A DNA stretch of 64,000 nucleotides from Anaeromyxobacter soli (lineage in GTDB: Bacteria > Myxococcota > Myxococcia > Myxococcales > Anaeromyxobacteraceae): assembly GCF_022808855.1 (NCBI RefSeq), contig NZ_JAKZLF010000005.1, positions 87,487-151,486 of the forward strand, in the 5' to 3' direction. The notes beneath the pieces were generated by a model that was given only the letters and a program-made list of their open reading frames with translations, was not told the origin of the DNA and searched no databases. Position numbers and translations under genes: made by a program. Below, piece by piece: positions 17,457 through 26,582 of the stretch. How positions within the stretch are numbered: the stretch's first letter is position 1; each line of letters starts with the position of its first letter.

Positions 17457-20400
17457 GTGATAGCTTCCGGCCGCATGCTCCGCACCCGCTTCCACGCCCG
17501 GGCGATCGCAGCCGCGCTGCTCTTCTCGGCGGCGTGCGGCACCACCGAGGTCGCCTCACCTCCCTCCCCCACCACGCCCGGAACGCCGACGAGCGAGGGC
17601 ACCGGCGGCTCGGTGGGCACGGTCGGGGGCAGCGTGACCGCGCGGGGCGGCGGCCTCGTCGTGGCGGTCCCGGCGGGCGCGATCGGGTCCCCGCTCGACA
17701 TCACCATCACCGAGATCACGAACCACGCGCCGCACGGCACGGGGACGGCCTACCGGCTCGGCCCCGAGGGCACGAAGTTCTCCGCCCCCGTGGCGCTCAT
17801 CTTCAAGGTCGATCCCGACGTCTCGGTGTTCGACCTCGGCATCGCGACGCAGGACGCGTCGGGCTACTGGGTCAAGGTCCCCGGCGTCCGCCGCGACCCG
17901 GTCGCGCACACCCTCGTCGCCACCACCACGCACTTCAGCGACTGGGCGGTCGTCCCCGCCCCCTCGACGCGCGATCTCTCCGGCGTCTACAACATCACGT
18001 CCACCCGCGACGGCGTCACCGCCCACGGCATCTCGCAGCTCCACTTCGAGGACGGCAGCGCGAGCGCGAGCTACTACCTGCAGACCGGCCGGATCACCGC
18101 CGACTCGCCCATCACCATCCCGGGCGCCACCTGCAGCCCGACGACCGCGACGCAGGACGTCGGGCCGAACATCACGGAGATCCTCTCGAGCCCCGCGAGC
18201 TTCCGCTGGGGCGCGAGCGCCGTCTGGGACACCGCGTGCACGACGGGCACCGGCAGCCAGGTGCCGGGCTTCTCGTACGTCGTCTTCGACAGCTTCGGGA
18301 TCAACTATCTCCAGTGCGGGCGGTCGTACCTCGAGACGCCCCTCATCCAGACCGACGAGGTGCGCGGGCGGTACCGCATCGACTGCGGCAGCCAGGGCAC
18401 CATCGACGCCGACTGGCACTTCCAGCGCTGCTACGCCGGGGAGACCTGCCAGACCGCGAACCCCTGCAAGACCGCCGCGATCAGCTGCGACGCGGGCCTC
18501 CCCCAGTGCATCGAGAACGGCAACGTCACGAACGGCACGGTCTGCGACGTCAATCCGACCGCGCCTTACGAGGTCTGCGGCGACGGCGTCTGCAACGTCT
18601 GCCGGCTCGACTCGGCCTGCACGCCGACCAACCCGTGCCACGTGGGCCGGATCACCTGTGACACGGGTTTCGAGGTCTGCACGGACACCCTGGCGCTCGT
18701 CGCGAACGGCACGACGTGCGACGTGAATCCGTCCGCCCCGGAGGTCTGCTACCAGGGCTCCTGCGTCGCCTGCACCGCGGGCGTGGTCTGCGCGACGAAC
18801 CCGAACAAGTGCGTCGCCGGCACGACCTCCTGCGCCACCGGCCAGGAGGTCTGCGTCGACACGACGACCGCGATCGCCAACGGGACGACCTGCGGGACGA
18901 ACCAGGTCTGCTTCAACTCCACGTGCGTGGCCTGCACGGCCGGCACGGCCTGCGCGACGAACCCCAACAAGTGCGTCGCCGGCACGACCTCCTGCGCCAC
19001 CGGCCAGGAGGTCTGCGTCGACACGGCGACCGCGATCGCCAACGGGACGACCTGCGGGACGAACCAGGTCTGCTACAACTCCGCGTGCGTCGCCTGCACG
19101 GCCGGCACGGCCTGCGCGACGAACCCCAACAAGTGCGTCGCCGGCACGACCTCCTGCGCCACGGGCCAGGAGGTCTGCGTCGACACCACCACGACCATCG
19201 CGAACGGCACGACCTGCGGCACGGATCAGGTCTGCTTCAGCGGCACGTGCACCGCCTGCGCGGCGGGCGGCGCCTGCACGACGAACCCGAACCCCTGCGT
19301 CACCGGCGCGTTCTCCTGCGCCACCGGGCAGCAGACCTGCGAGAACACGGCGACGAGCATCGCCGCGGGCACGACCTGCGGCACGAACCAGGTGTGCAAC
19401 GGCAGCGGCACCTGCATCGCCTGCACGGCGAGCCTGGCCTGCTCGACCAACGCGAACCCCTGCGTCGCTGGCACGACCTCGTGCTCGACGGGCGCGCAGA
19501 CCTGCGAGAACACCGCCACGAACCTGGCGAACGGCACCGCCTGCGGCACGAACCAGGTCTGTAACGGGGGGACGTGCACCGCCTGCACCGCGGGCACCGC
19601 CTGCTCGGATAACCCGAACAAGTGCGTCGCGGGCGTGACCGACTGCTCGACCGGAACCCGCGCCTGCATCGACACGACGACGATCATCGCGAACGGCACG
19701 ACCTGCGACGTGAACCCGAGCGTCCCGGAGGTCTGCTTCAACGGGACGTGCAGCGCCTGCACCGCGGGCCTCGCCTGCACGGCGAACCCGGGCGCGGCGT
19801 GCCTCACGGGCGTGACGTCCTGCTCGACCGGCACCGAAACCTGCGTCGACTCGACGCCCAAGACGAACGGGACGATCTGCGGCACGGATCTCGTCTGCAA
19901 CGGGGGCACCTGCGTCGCCTGCGCCGCCGGCGGCGCGTGCTCGACGAACCCGGACGTGGCCTGCCACGACGGCGTCTTCTCGTGCAGCACGGGCACGCAG
20001 GCCTGCGTCGACGGCGCGGCCAAGGCGAACGGCACGACCTGCGGCACGAACCTGGTCTGCAACGGCGGGGCGTGCTCCGCCTGCACCGCCGGCACCGCCT
20101 GCGTCGGGAACCCGGATCCCGCCTGCCACGACGGCGTCACCTCCTGCGCCACCGGCGCCTCGGCGTGCGTCGACGGAGCGGCGAAGGCGAACGGCACCTC
20201 CTGCGGCACGAACCTCGTGTGCAGCGCCGGCGTGTGCTCGGCCTGCACGGCAAGCCTCGCCTGCACCACCAACCCGGACCCGGCCTGCCACGACGGCGTC
20301 ACCTCGTGCGCCACCGGCACCCAGACCTGCATCGACGGCGCCGCGAAGACGAACGGCACCACGTGCGGCTCGAACCTGGTCTGCAACGGCGGGGCGTGCA

Positions 20401-23400
20401 GCGCCTGCACGGCCAACGCCGCCTGCAACTACAACCCGAGCTCCGCGTGCCTCACGGGCATCACCTCCTGCTCGACGGGGAGCGAGACCTGCCTCGACTC
20501 GACGGCCAAGCCCAACGGGACGAGCTGCGGCACGAACCAGGTGTGCAACGGCGGCGTGTGCGCCTCCTGCACGGCGGGCCTCTCCTGCAGCACGAACCCG
20601 ACGCCGTGCATCCTCGGCGTGACCTCCTGCGCGACGGGCGTGCAGACGTGCGACGACACCGCTCCGGCCCAGCCCGCCCCGAACGGCACCACCTGCGACG
20701 TGAACACGAGCGTGCCCGAGGTCTGCCTGAACGGAACGTGCAACGCCTGCACGGCCGGCAGCGCCTGCTCGACGAACTCGAACCCCTGCGTCACCGGCGT
20801 CACCTCGTGTGCGACGGGCCAGCAGACCTGTGAGAACACCACCACGCCGATCGCGAACGGCACGACCTGCGGGACGAACCAGGTCTGCAACGCCGGCGCC
20901 TGCACCGCCTGCACCGCCGGCACCGCCTGCACCTCGAACCCCGGCGCCGCGTGCCTCACGGGCGTCACCTCCTGCTCGACGGGGACCTCGACCTGCGTCG
21001 ACTCGACGCCGAAGACGGACGGCACGAGCTGCGGGACGAACATGGTCTGCTCGGGCGGCGTGTGCGGCACCTGCACCGCGGGCCTCGACTGCACGACGAA
21101 CCCGAGCCCGTGCCTCGGTGGGACGACCTCCTGCTCGACCGGCACGCAGGCCTGCCTGGACGATCCGACGAAGCCGAAGGCGAACGGCCTCGTCTGCGGC
21201 GCGAACCAGGTCTGCAGCGGCGGCGTGTGCTCCGCGTGCACCGCGGGGCTCTCCTGCTCCGGGAACCCGAACGCCTGCCTCGCCGGCACGACCTCCTGCT
21301 CCACCGGGACGTCCACCTGCGTGGACTCGACGACGGTCCTCGCGAACGGGACGAGCTGCGGCACGAACCTCTTCTGCAGCGCGGGCGTCTGCTCGCCCTG
21401 CACCGCGGGCGTCGCCTGCACGACGAACCCGGACCCGTGCCTCACCGGCACGACCTCGTGCTCCACGGGGACGTCCACCTGCGTGAACACGGCCACCGCC
21501 GAGCCGAACGGCACGCTCTGCGGCACGAACCTCGTCTGCAACGGCGGCGCCTGCACCGCGTGCACGGCGAACCAAACCTGCGCGACGAACCCCAACAGGT
21601 GCCGGGCCGGCACGACCTCCTGCACCACCGGCACCGAGGCCTGCGTCGACAGCGCGACCGTCCTCGCGAACGGGACGACCTGCGGCGTGAACGAGGTGTG
21701 CAACGGCGGCGTCTGCTCGACCTGCACGGCGAACCTGCCCTGCGGCACGAACCCGAACCCGTGCGTCGACGGCACGACCTCCTGCTCGACCGGCACCCAG
21801 AGCTGCGTGGACACCGCGACGCCGAAGTCGAACGGGACGACCTGCGGCACGAACCTCGTCTGCAACGGCGGCGTGTGCAGCTCGTGCGTCGCCGGCACCG
21901 ACTGCACGCCCGCGGGCGCCTGCGTCGTGTCGCAGACCTCCTGCTCGACCGGCACCCAGACCTGCGTCGCGACCCCCACGCAGCTCGCGAACGGCACGAC
22001 CTGCGGCACGAACCAGGTCTGCAGCGGCGGCACCTGCACCGCGTGCACCGCCGGGGCGGCCTGCTCGACCAACACGAACTCGTGCGTCGCGGGCACGACG
22101 TCGTGCTCGACCGGCAGCCAGACCTGCGAGAACAGCACGACGAACCTCGCGAACGGCACGAGCTGCGGCACGAACCAGGTCTGCAACGCGGGCGCCTGCG
22201 TGGCCTGCGCCGCTGGCGGCGCGTGCTCCACGAACCCGAACCCCTGCGTCGACGGCACCGAGTCCTGCGCGACGGGGGCCCTGACCTGCGCCGACACGAG
22301 CACCGTGAAGGCGAACGGCACCTCCTGCGGCACCGACAAGGTGTGCAGCGCAGGGAGCTGCGTGGCGTGCGTCGCGGGCGCCGCGTGCACCACCAACTCG
22401 AACGTCTGCGTCGCCGGCGTCACCTCGTGCGCGACGGGCAGCCAGACCTGCGAGAACGGCACGGTCGCGACGAACGAGGGCGCCGCCTGCGGGACGGATC
22501 TCGTCTGCAAGGCGGGAGCGTGCCTCCGCGTCGTCACCGGCACGCGGCTCGTGACGCGCTGGACCACCGGCGCCGGCTGCTCGGTCGCCTCCCCGTGCCA
22601 GACCACGACGGTCGCGCCCGACGTGGTCTCGCTCACCGCGCAGGTCGAGGCCATCGGGCCGGACGGCACCCGCTACCCCGGCTCGTTCTCGCCGTCGGGC
22701 TCGTTCTCCATCTCGGGCGTGCCCCCCGGCGCCTACACCCTCGCGTTCACGGACGGCGCCGGCGTCACGCACTTCTACGAGACGTCGGCCACCTCCTTCG
22801 ACCTCGGCTACGACGTGCTCGGCCGCGAGGCCACCGCCGCGAGCGCCCCGACCCCCGTGACCCTCACCGTGTCCGGTCTCTCCGGCTGGATCGACAGCGA
22901 CGAGGTGCAGCTCGCCGCGCCCGACGTCGACGTCTGGGACGCGCCGATCTCCGGCACGGAGCTCGTCGCCGGCGAGGTCGGCGGGAGCGTCGTGGAGGAC
23001 TGGTCTTCGAGCTCGATCGGGCGAGCCCTGAACCTCGTCGGCGCGACGGACGCCGTGTGGGTGCACCAGCTCGCGACGTCCACGGTGACGAGCGGGATCC
23101 GCGCGTTCGCCTACCAGGCCATGACCCGCTACGGCGCGACGACCTTCGGCGCCGACCTGACGAACGGCGTCGCCGCGAGCCTCACCGCGCCGCTCGGCAC
23201 GACCACGCAGACGGGGACGCTCACGATCGACTGGCGCACGAGCCAGTTCGAGGCGCTGCTCGCGTCCATGGGCCCGGGCGCCCAGCCTGCCGCGAACCCG
23301 CACGCGCTCCTGGTCCGCACGCACCCCTACGCCCTCGCGAGCCCCGCCCCGGTCGCCGCCGGCGGCGTGCTCGAGCTGTTCCGCCTCGTCCAGCCCGCCG

Positions 23401-23972
23401 CCACCGCCGACGTGGATCTCACGGCGCTCACGCCGCCCATCGTCTACGGCCGGTACCTGGACCCGGCGCTCTGGTCGGAGTCGCGGGTGGCCTCGTTCAC
23501 GGCGCGCGTGAGCTACACCGCCCCCGGCGCGGCCACCTCGCTCGACGCGCTCGCGACGGTGTCCCGGCGCGAGCCCATGCTGCCCGCGCCTCCCTCGCCC
23601 ATCGTCCCCGCGGTCGGCCCCGTCCAGGCGCCGCTCGTGAACGGGCTCGACGCGCTCGGCACCCTCGGCGCCGTCGGCGCGACGCCGACGATCGGGTGGT
23701 CCGCCCCGCTGGTGGGCACGCCCTCGAGCTACGGCGTCACGCTCCGTGAGCTCTACGCGAGCGGTACTGCGAGCGCCACGCGCGTCGTCGCGACGTGGGC
23801 CGTCGCCGGTCGCTCGATCACGCTCCCGGCCGGCCTCCTCGTCGCGAACCGGACGTACTACGTCGAGATCACCGCCTTCGCGCGCACCGCCGAGCAGTTC
23901 GACACCGCGCCCAACCGCTCCTCCAACGTGGGGAGCGACGCGACGACGCTGACCTCGACGTTCTCGCCGTAA
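17457..23972 (+). CDS. Giant Cys-rich-repeat surface lipoprotein
   Basis: About 2,171 residues. A short basic n-region, AIAAALLFSAAC and a lipobox Cys at residue 27 mark a lipoprotein. A Thr/Ser/Pro linker is followed by a ZU5-like domain (GGSVTARGGGLVVAVPAGAIGSPLDI..., APVALIFKVDPDV, YWVKVPG). A middle domain (about 180-320) precedes 25 tandem units of about 54 residues (18429-22529), most with eight Cys. The C-terminal ~480 residues hold a prealbumin-like segment (GSFSISGVPPGAYTLAFTD), a beta-rich region and a fibronectin-like end. The GTG at 17457 has GAAGGAG five bases upstream; the ATG at 17475 is the alternative. Probably a cell-surface structural or adhesive protein. Confidence 0.85.
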   Translation: MIASGRMLRTRFHARAIAAALLFSAACGTTEVASPPSPTTPGTPTSEGTGGSVGTVGGSVTARGGGLVVAVPAGAIGSPLDITITEITNHAPHGTGTAYRLGPEGTKFSAPVALIFKVDPDVSVFDLGIATQDASGYWVKVPGVRRDPVAHTLVATTTHFSDWAVVPAPSTRDLSGVYNITSTRDGVTAHGISQLHFEDGSASASYYLQTGRITADSPITIPGATCSPTTATQDVGPNITEILSSPASFRWGASAVWDTACTTGTGSQVPGFSYVVFDSFGINYLQCGRSYLETPLIQTDEVRGRYRIDCGSQGTIDADWHFQRCYAGETCQTANPCKTAAISCDAGLPQCIENGNVTNGTVCDVNPTAPYEVCGDGVCNVCRLDSACTPTNPCHVGRITCDTGFEVCTDTLALVANGTTCDVNPSAPEVCYQGSCVACTAGVVCATNPNKCVAGTTSCATGQEVCVDTTTAIANGTTCGTNQVCFNSTCVACTAGTACATNPNKCVAGTTSCATGQEVCVDTATAIANGTTCGTNQVCYNSACVACTAGTACATNPNKCVAGTTSCATGQEVCVDTTTTIANGTTCGTDQVCFSGTCTACAAGGACTTNPNPCVTGAFSCATGQQTCENTATSIAAGTTCGTNQVCNGSGTCIACTASLACSTNANPCVAGTTSCSTGAQTCENTATNLANGTACGTNQVCNGGTCTACTAGTACSDNPNKCVAGVTDCSTGTRACIDTTTIIANGTTCDVNPSVPEVCFNGTCSACTAGLACTANPGAACLTGVTSCSTGTETCVDSTPKTNGTICGTDLVCNGGTCVACAAGGACSTNPDVACHDGVFSCSTGTQACVDGAAKANGTTCGTNLVCNGGACSACTAGTACVGNPDPACHDGVTSCATGASACVDGAAKANGTSCGTNLVCSAGVCSACTASLACTTNPDPACHDGVTSCATGTQTCIDGAAKTNGTTCGSNLVCNGGACSACTANAACNYNPSSACLTGITSCSTGSETCLDSTAKPNGTSCGTNQVCNGGVCASCTAGLSCSTNPTPCILGVTSCATGVQTCDDTAPAQPAPNGTTCDVNTSVPEVCLNGTCNACTAGSACSTNSNPCVTGVTSCATGQQTCENTTTPIANGTTCGTNQVCNAGACTACTAGTACTSNPGAACLTGVTSCSTGTSTCVDSTPKTDGTSCGTNMVCSGGVCGTCTAGLDCTTNPSPCLGGTTSCSTGTQACLDDPTKPKANGLVCGANQVCSGGVCSACTAGLSCSGNPNACLAGTTSCSTGTSTCVDSTTVLANGTSCGTNLFCSAGVCSPCTAGVACTTNPDPCLTGTTSCSTGTSTCVNTATAEPNGTLCGTNLVCNGGACTACTANQTCATNPNRCRAGTTSCTTGTEACVDSATVLANGTTCGVNEVCNGGVCSTCTANLPCGTNPNPCVDGTTSCSTGTQSCVDTATPKSNGTTCGTNLVCNGGVCSSCVAGTDCTPAGACVVSQTSCSTGTQTCVATPTQLANGTTCGTNQVCSGGTCTACTAGAACSTNTNSCVAGTTSCSTGSQTCENSTTNLANGTSCGTNQVCNAGACVACAAGGACSTNPNPCVDGTESCATGALTCADTSTVKANGTSCGTDKVCSAGSCVACVAGAACTTNSNVCVAGVTSCATGSQTCENGTVATNEGAACGTDLVCKAGACLRVVTGTRLVTRWTTGAGCSVASPCQTTTVAPDVVSLTAQVEAIGPDGTRYPGSFSPSGSFSISGVPPGAYTLAFTDGAGVTHFYETSATSFDLGYDVLGREATAASAPTPVTLTVSGLSGWIDSDEVQLAAPDVDVWDAPISGTELVAGEVGGSVVEDWSSSSIGRALNLVGATDAVWVHQLATSTVTSGIRAFAYQAMTRYGATTFGADLTNGVAASLTAPLGTTTQTGTLTIDWRTSQFEALLASMGPGAQPAANPHALLVRTHPYALASPAPVAAGGVLELFRLVQPAATADVDLTALTPPIVYGRYLDPALWSESRVASFTARVSYTAPGAATSLDALATVSRREPMLPAPPSPIVPAVGPVQAPLVNGLDALGTLGAVGATPTIGWSAPLVGTPSSYGVTLRELYASGTASATRVVATWAVAGRSITLPAGLLVANRTYYVEITAFARTAEQFDTAPNRSSNVGSDATTLTSTFSP
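18429..22529 (+). repeat. 25 tandem ~162-bp units encoding an 8-Cys repeat
   Basis: The coding DNA consists of 25 consecutive units of about 159-180 bp. Each encodes the pattern CTAG.AC..NP..C..G.TSC.TG...C.....ANGT.CGTNQVC....C.A, with eight Cys in most units. The first two units are divergent. Units 1-3 (18771-19256) are nearly identical at DNA level and point to recent duplication. Sub-types are visible: PACHDGV (units 8-10), AACLTGV (7, 11 and 14), and a longer CDVN..VPEVC form (the second divergent unit, 6 and 12). Unit length stays a multiple of three, so copy number can change without breaking the frame. Confidence 0.92.
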
Positions 23973-24070
23973 ACGGCCGATCAAGCTTCGCGAACAGGCG
24001 AGCGAACGGGTGAGCATCACCGGCGGAAGTGGGGCGTAGGGGTTCGGAGGCCGGGAGCACGCGAGCGGCG

Positions 24071-24114
24071 AGCGTCGCTCTCGCCGCGCGGGCATGCGAA
24101 CCGGACCTCCGGTT
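24071..24114. terminator. Hairpins between convergent lipoprotein and HNH genes
   Basis: Two inverted repeats lie in the 174-bp spacer: GGCGAG...CTCGCC within 24066-24087, and AACCGGA-CC-TCCGGTT (24099-24114) followed by TGATGTT. Placement between convergent genes (stops at 23972 and 24147) suggests bidirectional termination. There is no strong T-run. Confidence 0.45.
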
Positions 24115-24146
24115 TGATGTTCGGCTAACTCCGGGCCGCCGTAGCG

Positions 24147-25361
24147 TCACGACGCCCACATCCCCAGCTGCATGACGGGACGCAGAGGCGCCACGTCGGT
24201 GCGCGAGAGCGATGTCGGCCCGTCGCCCGCATCGCGGCGAAAGCGGTCCATGTGTTCGCGCCCAAAGGTTTTCTCAGCGTGAAGCAGGTTGTGAGCTCGG
24301 CAGGCGAGCCGGAGGTTGTCGATCGTCGACAGTCCCCCGAGGGCGGCGGGTTGGATGTGGTCGAGCTCGAGCCTCCAGCGGCTGTTGCAGCGACAGCCGT
24401 CCGGGCCGACCCACGCGCAGCGCCCGCCATCGCGCGTCCACACCGCGCGGCGCACTATCGCCGGGATCGTGGTCCTCGCAGCCGGCGGCTTCGCCGCGGT
24501 CTTCTTCGTCGCGGCGGCATTCGTCGTCCCGGCCTGCTTCGCTTCCTTCGTCTTCCGCTCCGGCGCGACAGCGCCTTTGCGCTTGCCGTGCTTTTCGATC
24601 GCGCAGCGGATCGCCTCGTGGAGCACCGCCGCGAGGTCGCCGTCCGGGACCTTGTGCGACAGAAGCGACCGGAGCGTCTCGAGGTCCTCCTTGCAGGCGC
24701 GGTCGAGGGTGACCCGGAGCGACCAGTGGCTCTCCGAGACGGCGAGCGTCTCGGCCTTGCGCTTCGGCTGTGCGACGGGGGGCGGTGGCGCCGGCAGCGC
24801 GCCGGCCGCGGGTCCCGGTTCGAGGGTCGGCTTCGCGGTGCCGGGCTCGGTCGCCGTCTCGGCCTGCCCTGCATCGGAAGCCGGGAGCTGCAGCGCTGCG
24901 CTTCCCGCGGCGGGCGCGCGCTCGGCCAGCTTGCGGAGGCCAGCGCGCGGAGCGGTTCGCGCCTGGATGGAGACGACGAGCTGCTCGACCTCGGCGCGCG
25001 TCCGGAAGGCGGCGCGAGCGAGGAGGTCGTCCACGTTCTCCTCGGTGAGCACCTGGCCGAGAAGCGCCACCGTGGATAGGCACAAGCGCCCATCGCGCAG
25101 CGGAGCCTCGAGGCTCGGGAAGCGGCGCAAGACCCGCATGGCCTGGATGCGCCGGCCGGCGGCGCCTTCCCGCAGGTGGAGCGCCTCCAGGCAATAGGCC
25201 CAGAGGGACGCATGGCCGACCTCGACGAAGGCGCGGCGCCGATCAAACTCGTCGAGGTGCAGGAGAAAGTCGACCTGGACGTTCCGTTCCTCTCCGGCGA
25301 GCTCGCGCAGGCGCAGGGCGAGGACGTTCGATTCGAGAGCAGCGGGGGCGAGCGCGGACAT
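24147..25361 (-). CDS. HNH endonuclease-domain protein (DUF222-like layout)
   Basis: A protein of 404 residues. The C-terminal ~90 residues hold an HNH nuclease: WTRDGGRCAWVGPDGCRCNS (zinc-ribbon Cys), then LELDHIQPAALGG and NLRLACRAHNLLHAEKTFG, with His, Asn and His in the expected positions. The helical N-terminal part (NVQVDFLLHLDEFDRRRAFVEVGHASLWAYCLEALHLREGAAGRRI) is the long-HNH type found in many copies in myxobacteria. A low-complexity Pro/Ala/Lys linker separates the two. The ATG has GGAGGT seven bases upstream. Many relatives are solitary genes of unknown role. A mobile or selfish origin is possible, and the repeat-rich spacer beside it fits that idea. Confidence 0.85.
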   Translation of the reverse strand: MSALAPAALESNVLALRLRELAGEERNVQVDFLLHLDEFDRRRAFVEVGHASLWAYCLEALHLREGAAGRRIQAMRVLRRFPSLEAPLRDGRLCLSTVALLGQVLTEENVDDLLARAAFRTRAEVEQLVVSIQARTAPRAGLRKLAERAPAAGSAALQLPASDAGQAETATEPGTAKPTLEPGPAAGALPAPPPPVAQPKRKAETLAVSESHWSLRVTLDRACKEDLETLRSLLSHKVPDGDLAAVLHEAIRCAIEKHGKRKGAVAPERKTKEAKQAGTTNAAATKKTAAKPPAARTTIPAIVRRAVWTRDGGRCAWVGPDGCRCNSRWRLELDHIQPAALGGLSTIDNLRLACRAHNLLHAEKTFGREHMDRFRRDAGDGPTSLSRTDVAPLRPVMQLGMWAS

Positions 25362-25878
25362 GGGGTGACCTCCAGTACACCCTTCGTAACACGCGATTTC
25401 CGGAGCTCCCGAGACGCTCCAGGCTCGCGCCTGCGCGGCGTTCTCCGCTGCACCCTCGTCGGAGCCTCAAACCGATCGGCGCGCGCTTCCCGCGCGAGGT
25501 ACGTGCGCGAGAGCGACCCTCCCGCGCCTACTCATATGCCGAGCGCGATCGAGGCGAGAAGGCGTCAATGGGAATGTTTCACCCACCGCAACTGGGACGC
25601 CGCCCTGAGCGCGAGCGACGCTGCGAAGTTCCGGTGGACTATCGCTGGCGATAGTTGTGACTCTACGTGAACTGCGCGGCGACTCACGCGACGCCCCGGT
25701 CCGTGCGCCGGCGCGATCTCCGGAACATGGCCGAAACGCGTGAGTCGCGGCACCGAAGGGGGATCGCGAATCACGGACTGTCGTTTACGCGCGATGCGAC
25801 CGCCGGCCGCGTGCCCCTCCGGGCCGGCGTCCGCACGGGGGCTCGCACGGACGTCCGCCCCGCTCCCACCTTGGCTCC
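25362..25878. other. Gene-free, repeat-rich spacer
   Basis: 517 bp without a credible gene. It holds a perfect palindrome ACTATCGC-TG-GCGATAGT (25638-25655), which is part of a 32-bp element found again at 35889-35920. It also holds a 12-bp inverted repeat GCGACTCACGCG/CGCGTGAGTCGC (25679-25690 and 25737-25748), and GCGAATCACG followed by CTGTCGTT (25766-25785), matching the arm of the hairpin at 41642-41703. The spacer looks like accumulated palindromic-repeat debris. The promoter of the PrsW-like gene must lie at its right end. Confidence 0.55.
25638..25671. repeat. Palindrome-headed dispersed element, copy A
   Basis: Starts with the perfect palindrome ACTATCGC-TG-GCGATAGT and continues to CTACGTGAAC. 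Positions 25641-25672 match 35889-35920 at 24 of 32 positions, with the blocks CGCTGGCGAT and GTGAAC identical. Both copies are intergenic. Nature unknown. Confidence 0.45.
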
Positions 25879-26562
25879 ATGCCGTGGGAGCTCCTCCTCG
25901 CCGTCGCGTGCCTCTCGTCGGGACTCGCCTGGGCCTCGCTGGCGGCGCGCCGGGCGGGGGAGATCCGGGGTCTGGCCCTTCACTCCCTGTTCGGGGGCGC
26001 CGCGGCGTTCGGCTTCGCCGTGATCGCCTACGACCTCCTGGACGGGGCGGGCGTGCGGCTCGAGTGGGAGCGGCTGTCCCACGCCGGGCTCGCCTCCGCC
26101 GCGCCCCTCGCGGGCGCCATCGGCCTCGTGGAGGAGGGCGCGAAGCTCGCGGGGCTGCTGCTCGTCGTGGAGCGCGGCTGGCGAACGCGGAGCGTGATGG
26201 GCGCCGCGGTCGGCGTCTCGGCCGGGTTCGCGGCGCTCGAGGCGCTCACCACGCTCCAGGGCTGGGACTCGCCGGTCGCGCTCGCGAGGGTGGCGCTCGG
26301 CCCGGCCGCGCACGCGCTGCTCGCGCTCCCCCTCGCCCTCGGCGTCGCTGCGTTCGCGCGCGACGCGCGCCGCGCCTGGGGCTCCCTCGCGGGCGGGCTC
26401 GCCCTGTCCGCGGCGCTGCACGCGGCGGGAGACCTCAGCCTCGCGTCCGACGCGGGGAAGCTCGGCTACGGCGCGGCGCTCCTCGCGGCGCCGCTGTGGC
26501 TCTACCTCCGCGCGCGCCTCCCTCCGCGCGCCGCCCAGGCGCCGGTGCCGGTCGCGCGCTGA
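25879..26562 (+). CDS. PrsW-like intramembrane metalloprotease
   Basis: An integral membrane protein of 227 residues with about seven hydrophobic helices. The PrsW/CPBP-like catalytic motifs are visible: GLVEEGAKLAGLLLV (EE..K), GVSAGFAALEAL (glutamate in helix) and two His-containing helices, GPAAHALLALPLALG and ALHAAGDLS. Family members cleave membrane proteins such as anti-sigma factors. The protein is shorter than PrsW of Bacillus but has all core motifs. No anti-sigma factor is adjacent, so the substrate is unknown. Confidence 0.75.
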   Translation: MPWELLLAVACLSSGLAWASLAARRAGEIRGLALHSLFGGAAAFGFAVIAYDLLDGAGVRLEWERLSHAGLASAAPLAGAIGLVEEGAKLAGLLLVVERGWRTRSVMGAAVGVSAGFAALEALTTLQGWDSPVALARVALGPAAHALLALPLALGVAAFARDARRAWGSLAGGLALSAALHAAGDLSLASDAGKLGYGAALLAAPLWLYLRARLPPRAAQAPVPVAR

Positions 26563-26582
26563 ACGACGAAGCGGGGCTGCGC

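Noticed and set aside
18429-22529. CRISPR-like array because of regular repeats
   Set aside because: The units are coding, about 160 bp and divergent, with no constant short repeat plus unique spacer pattern.
17556-24095. A 2,179-codon open frame on the minus strand opposite the giant lipoprotein gene
   Set aside because: It mirrors the plus-strand repeats, has no start context or recognisable domain, and is Arg/Ala/Gly-rich as expected from reading high-GC repeats whose period is a multiple of three.
24147-25361. HNH gene as part of a restriction-modification or homing intron system
   Set aside because: No methyltransferase or intron boundaries are nearby; the layout fits the common solitary long-HNH family.
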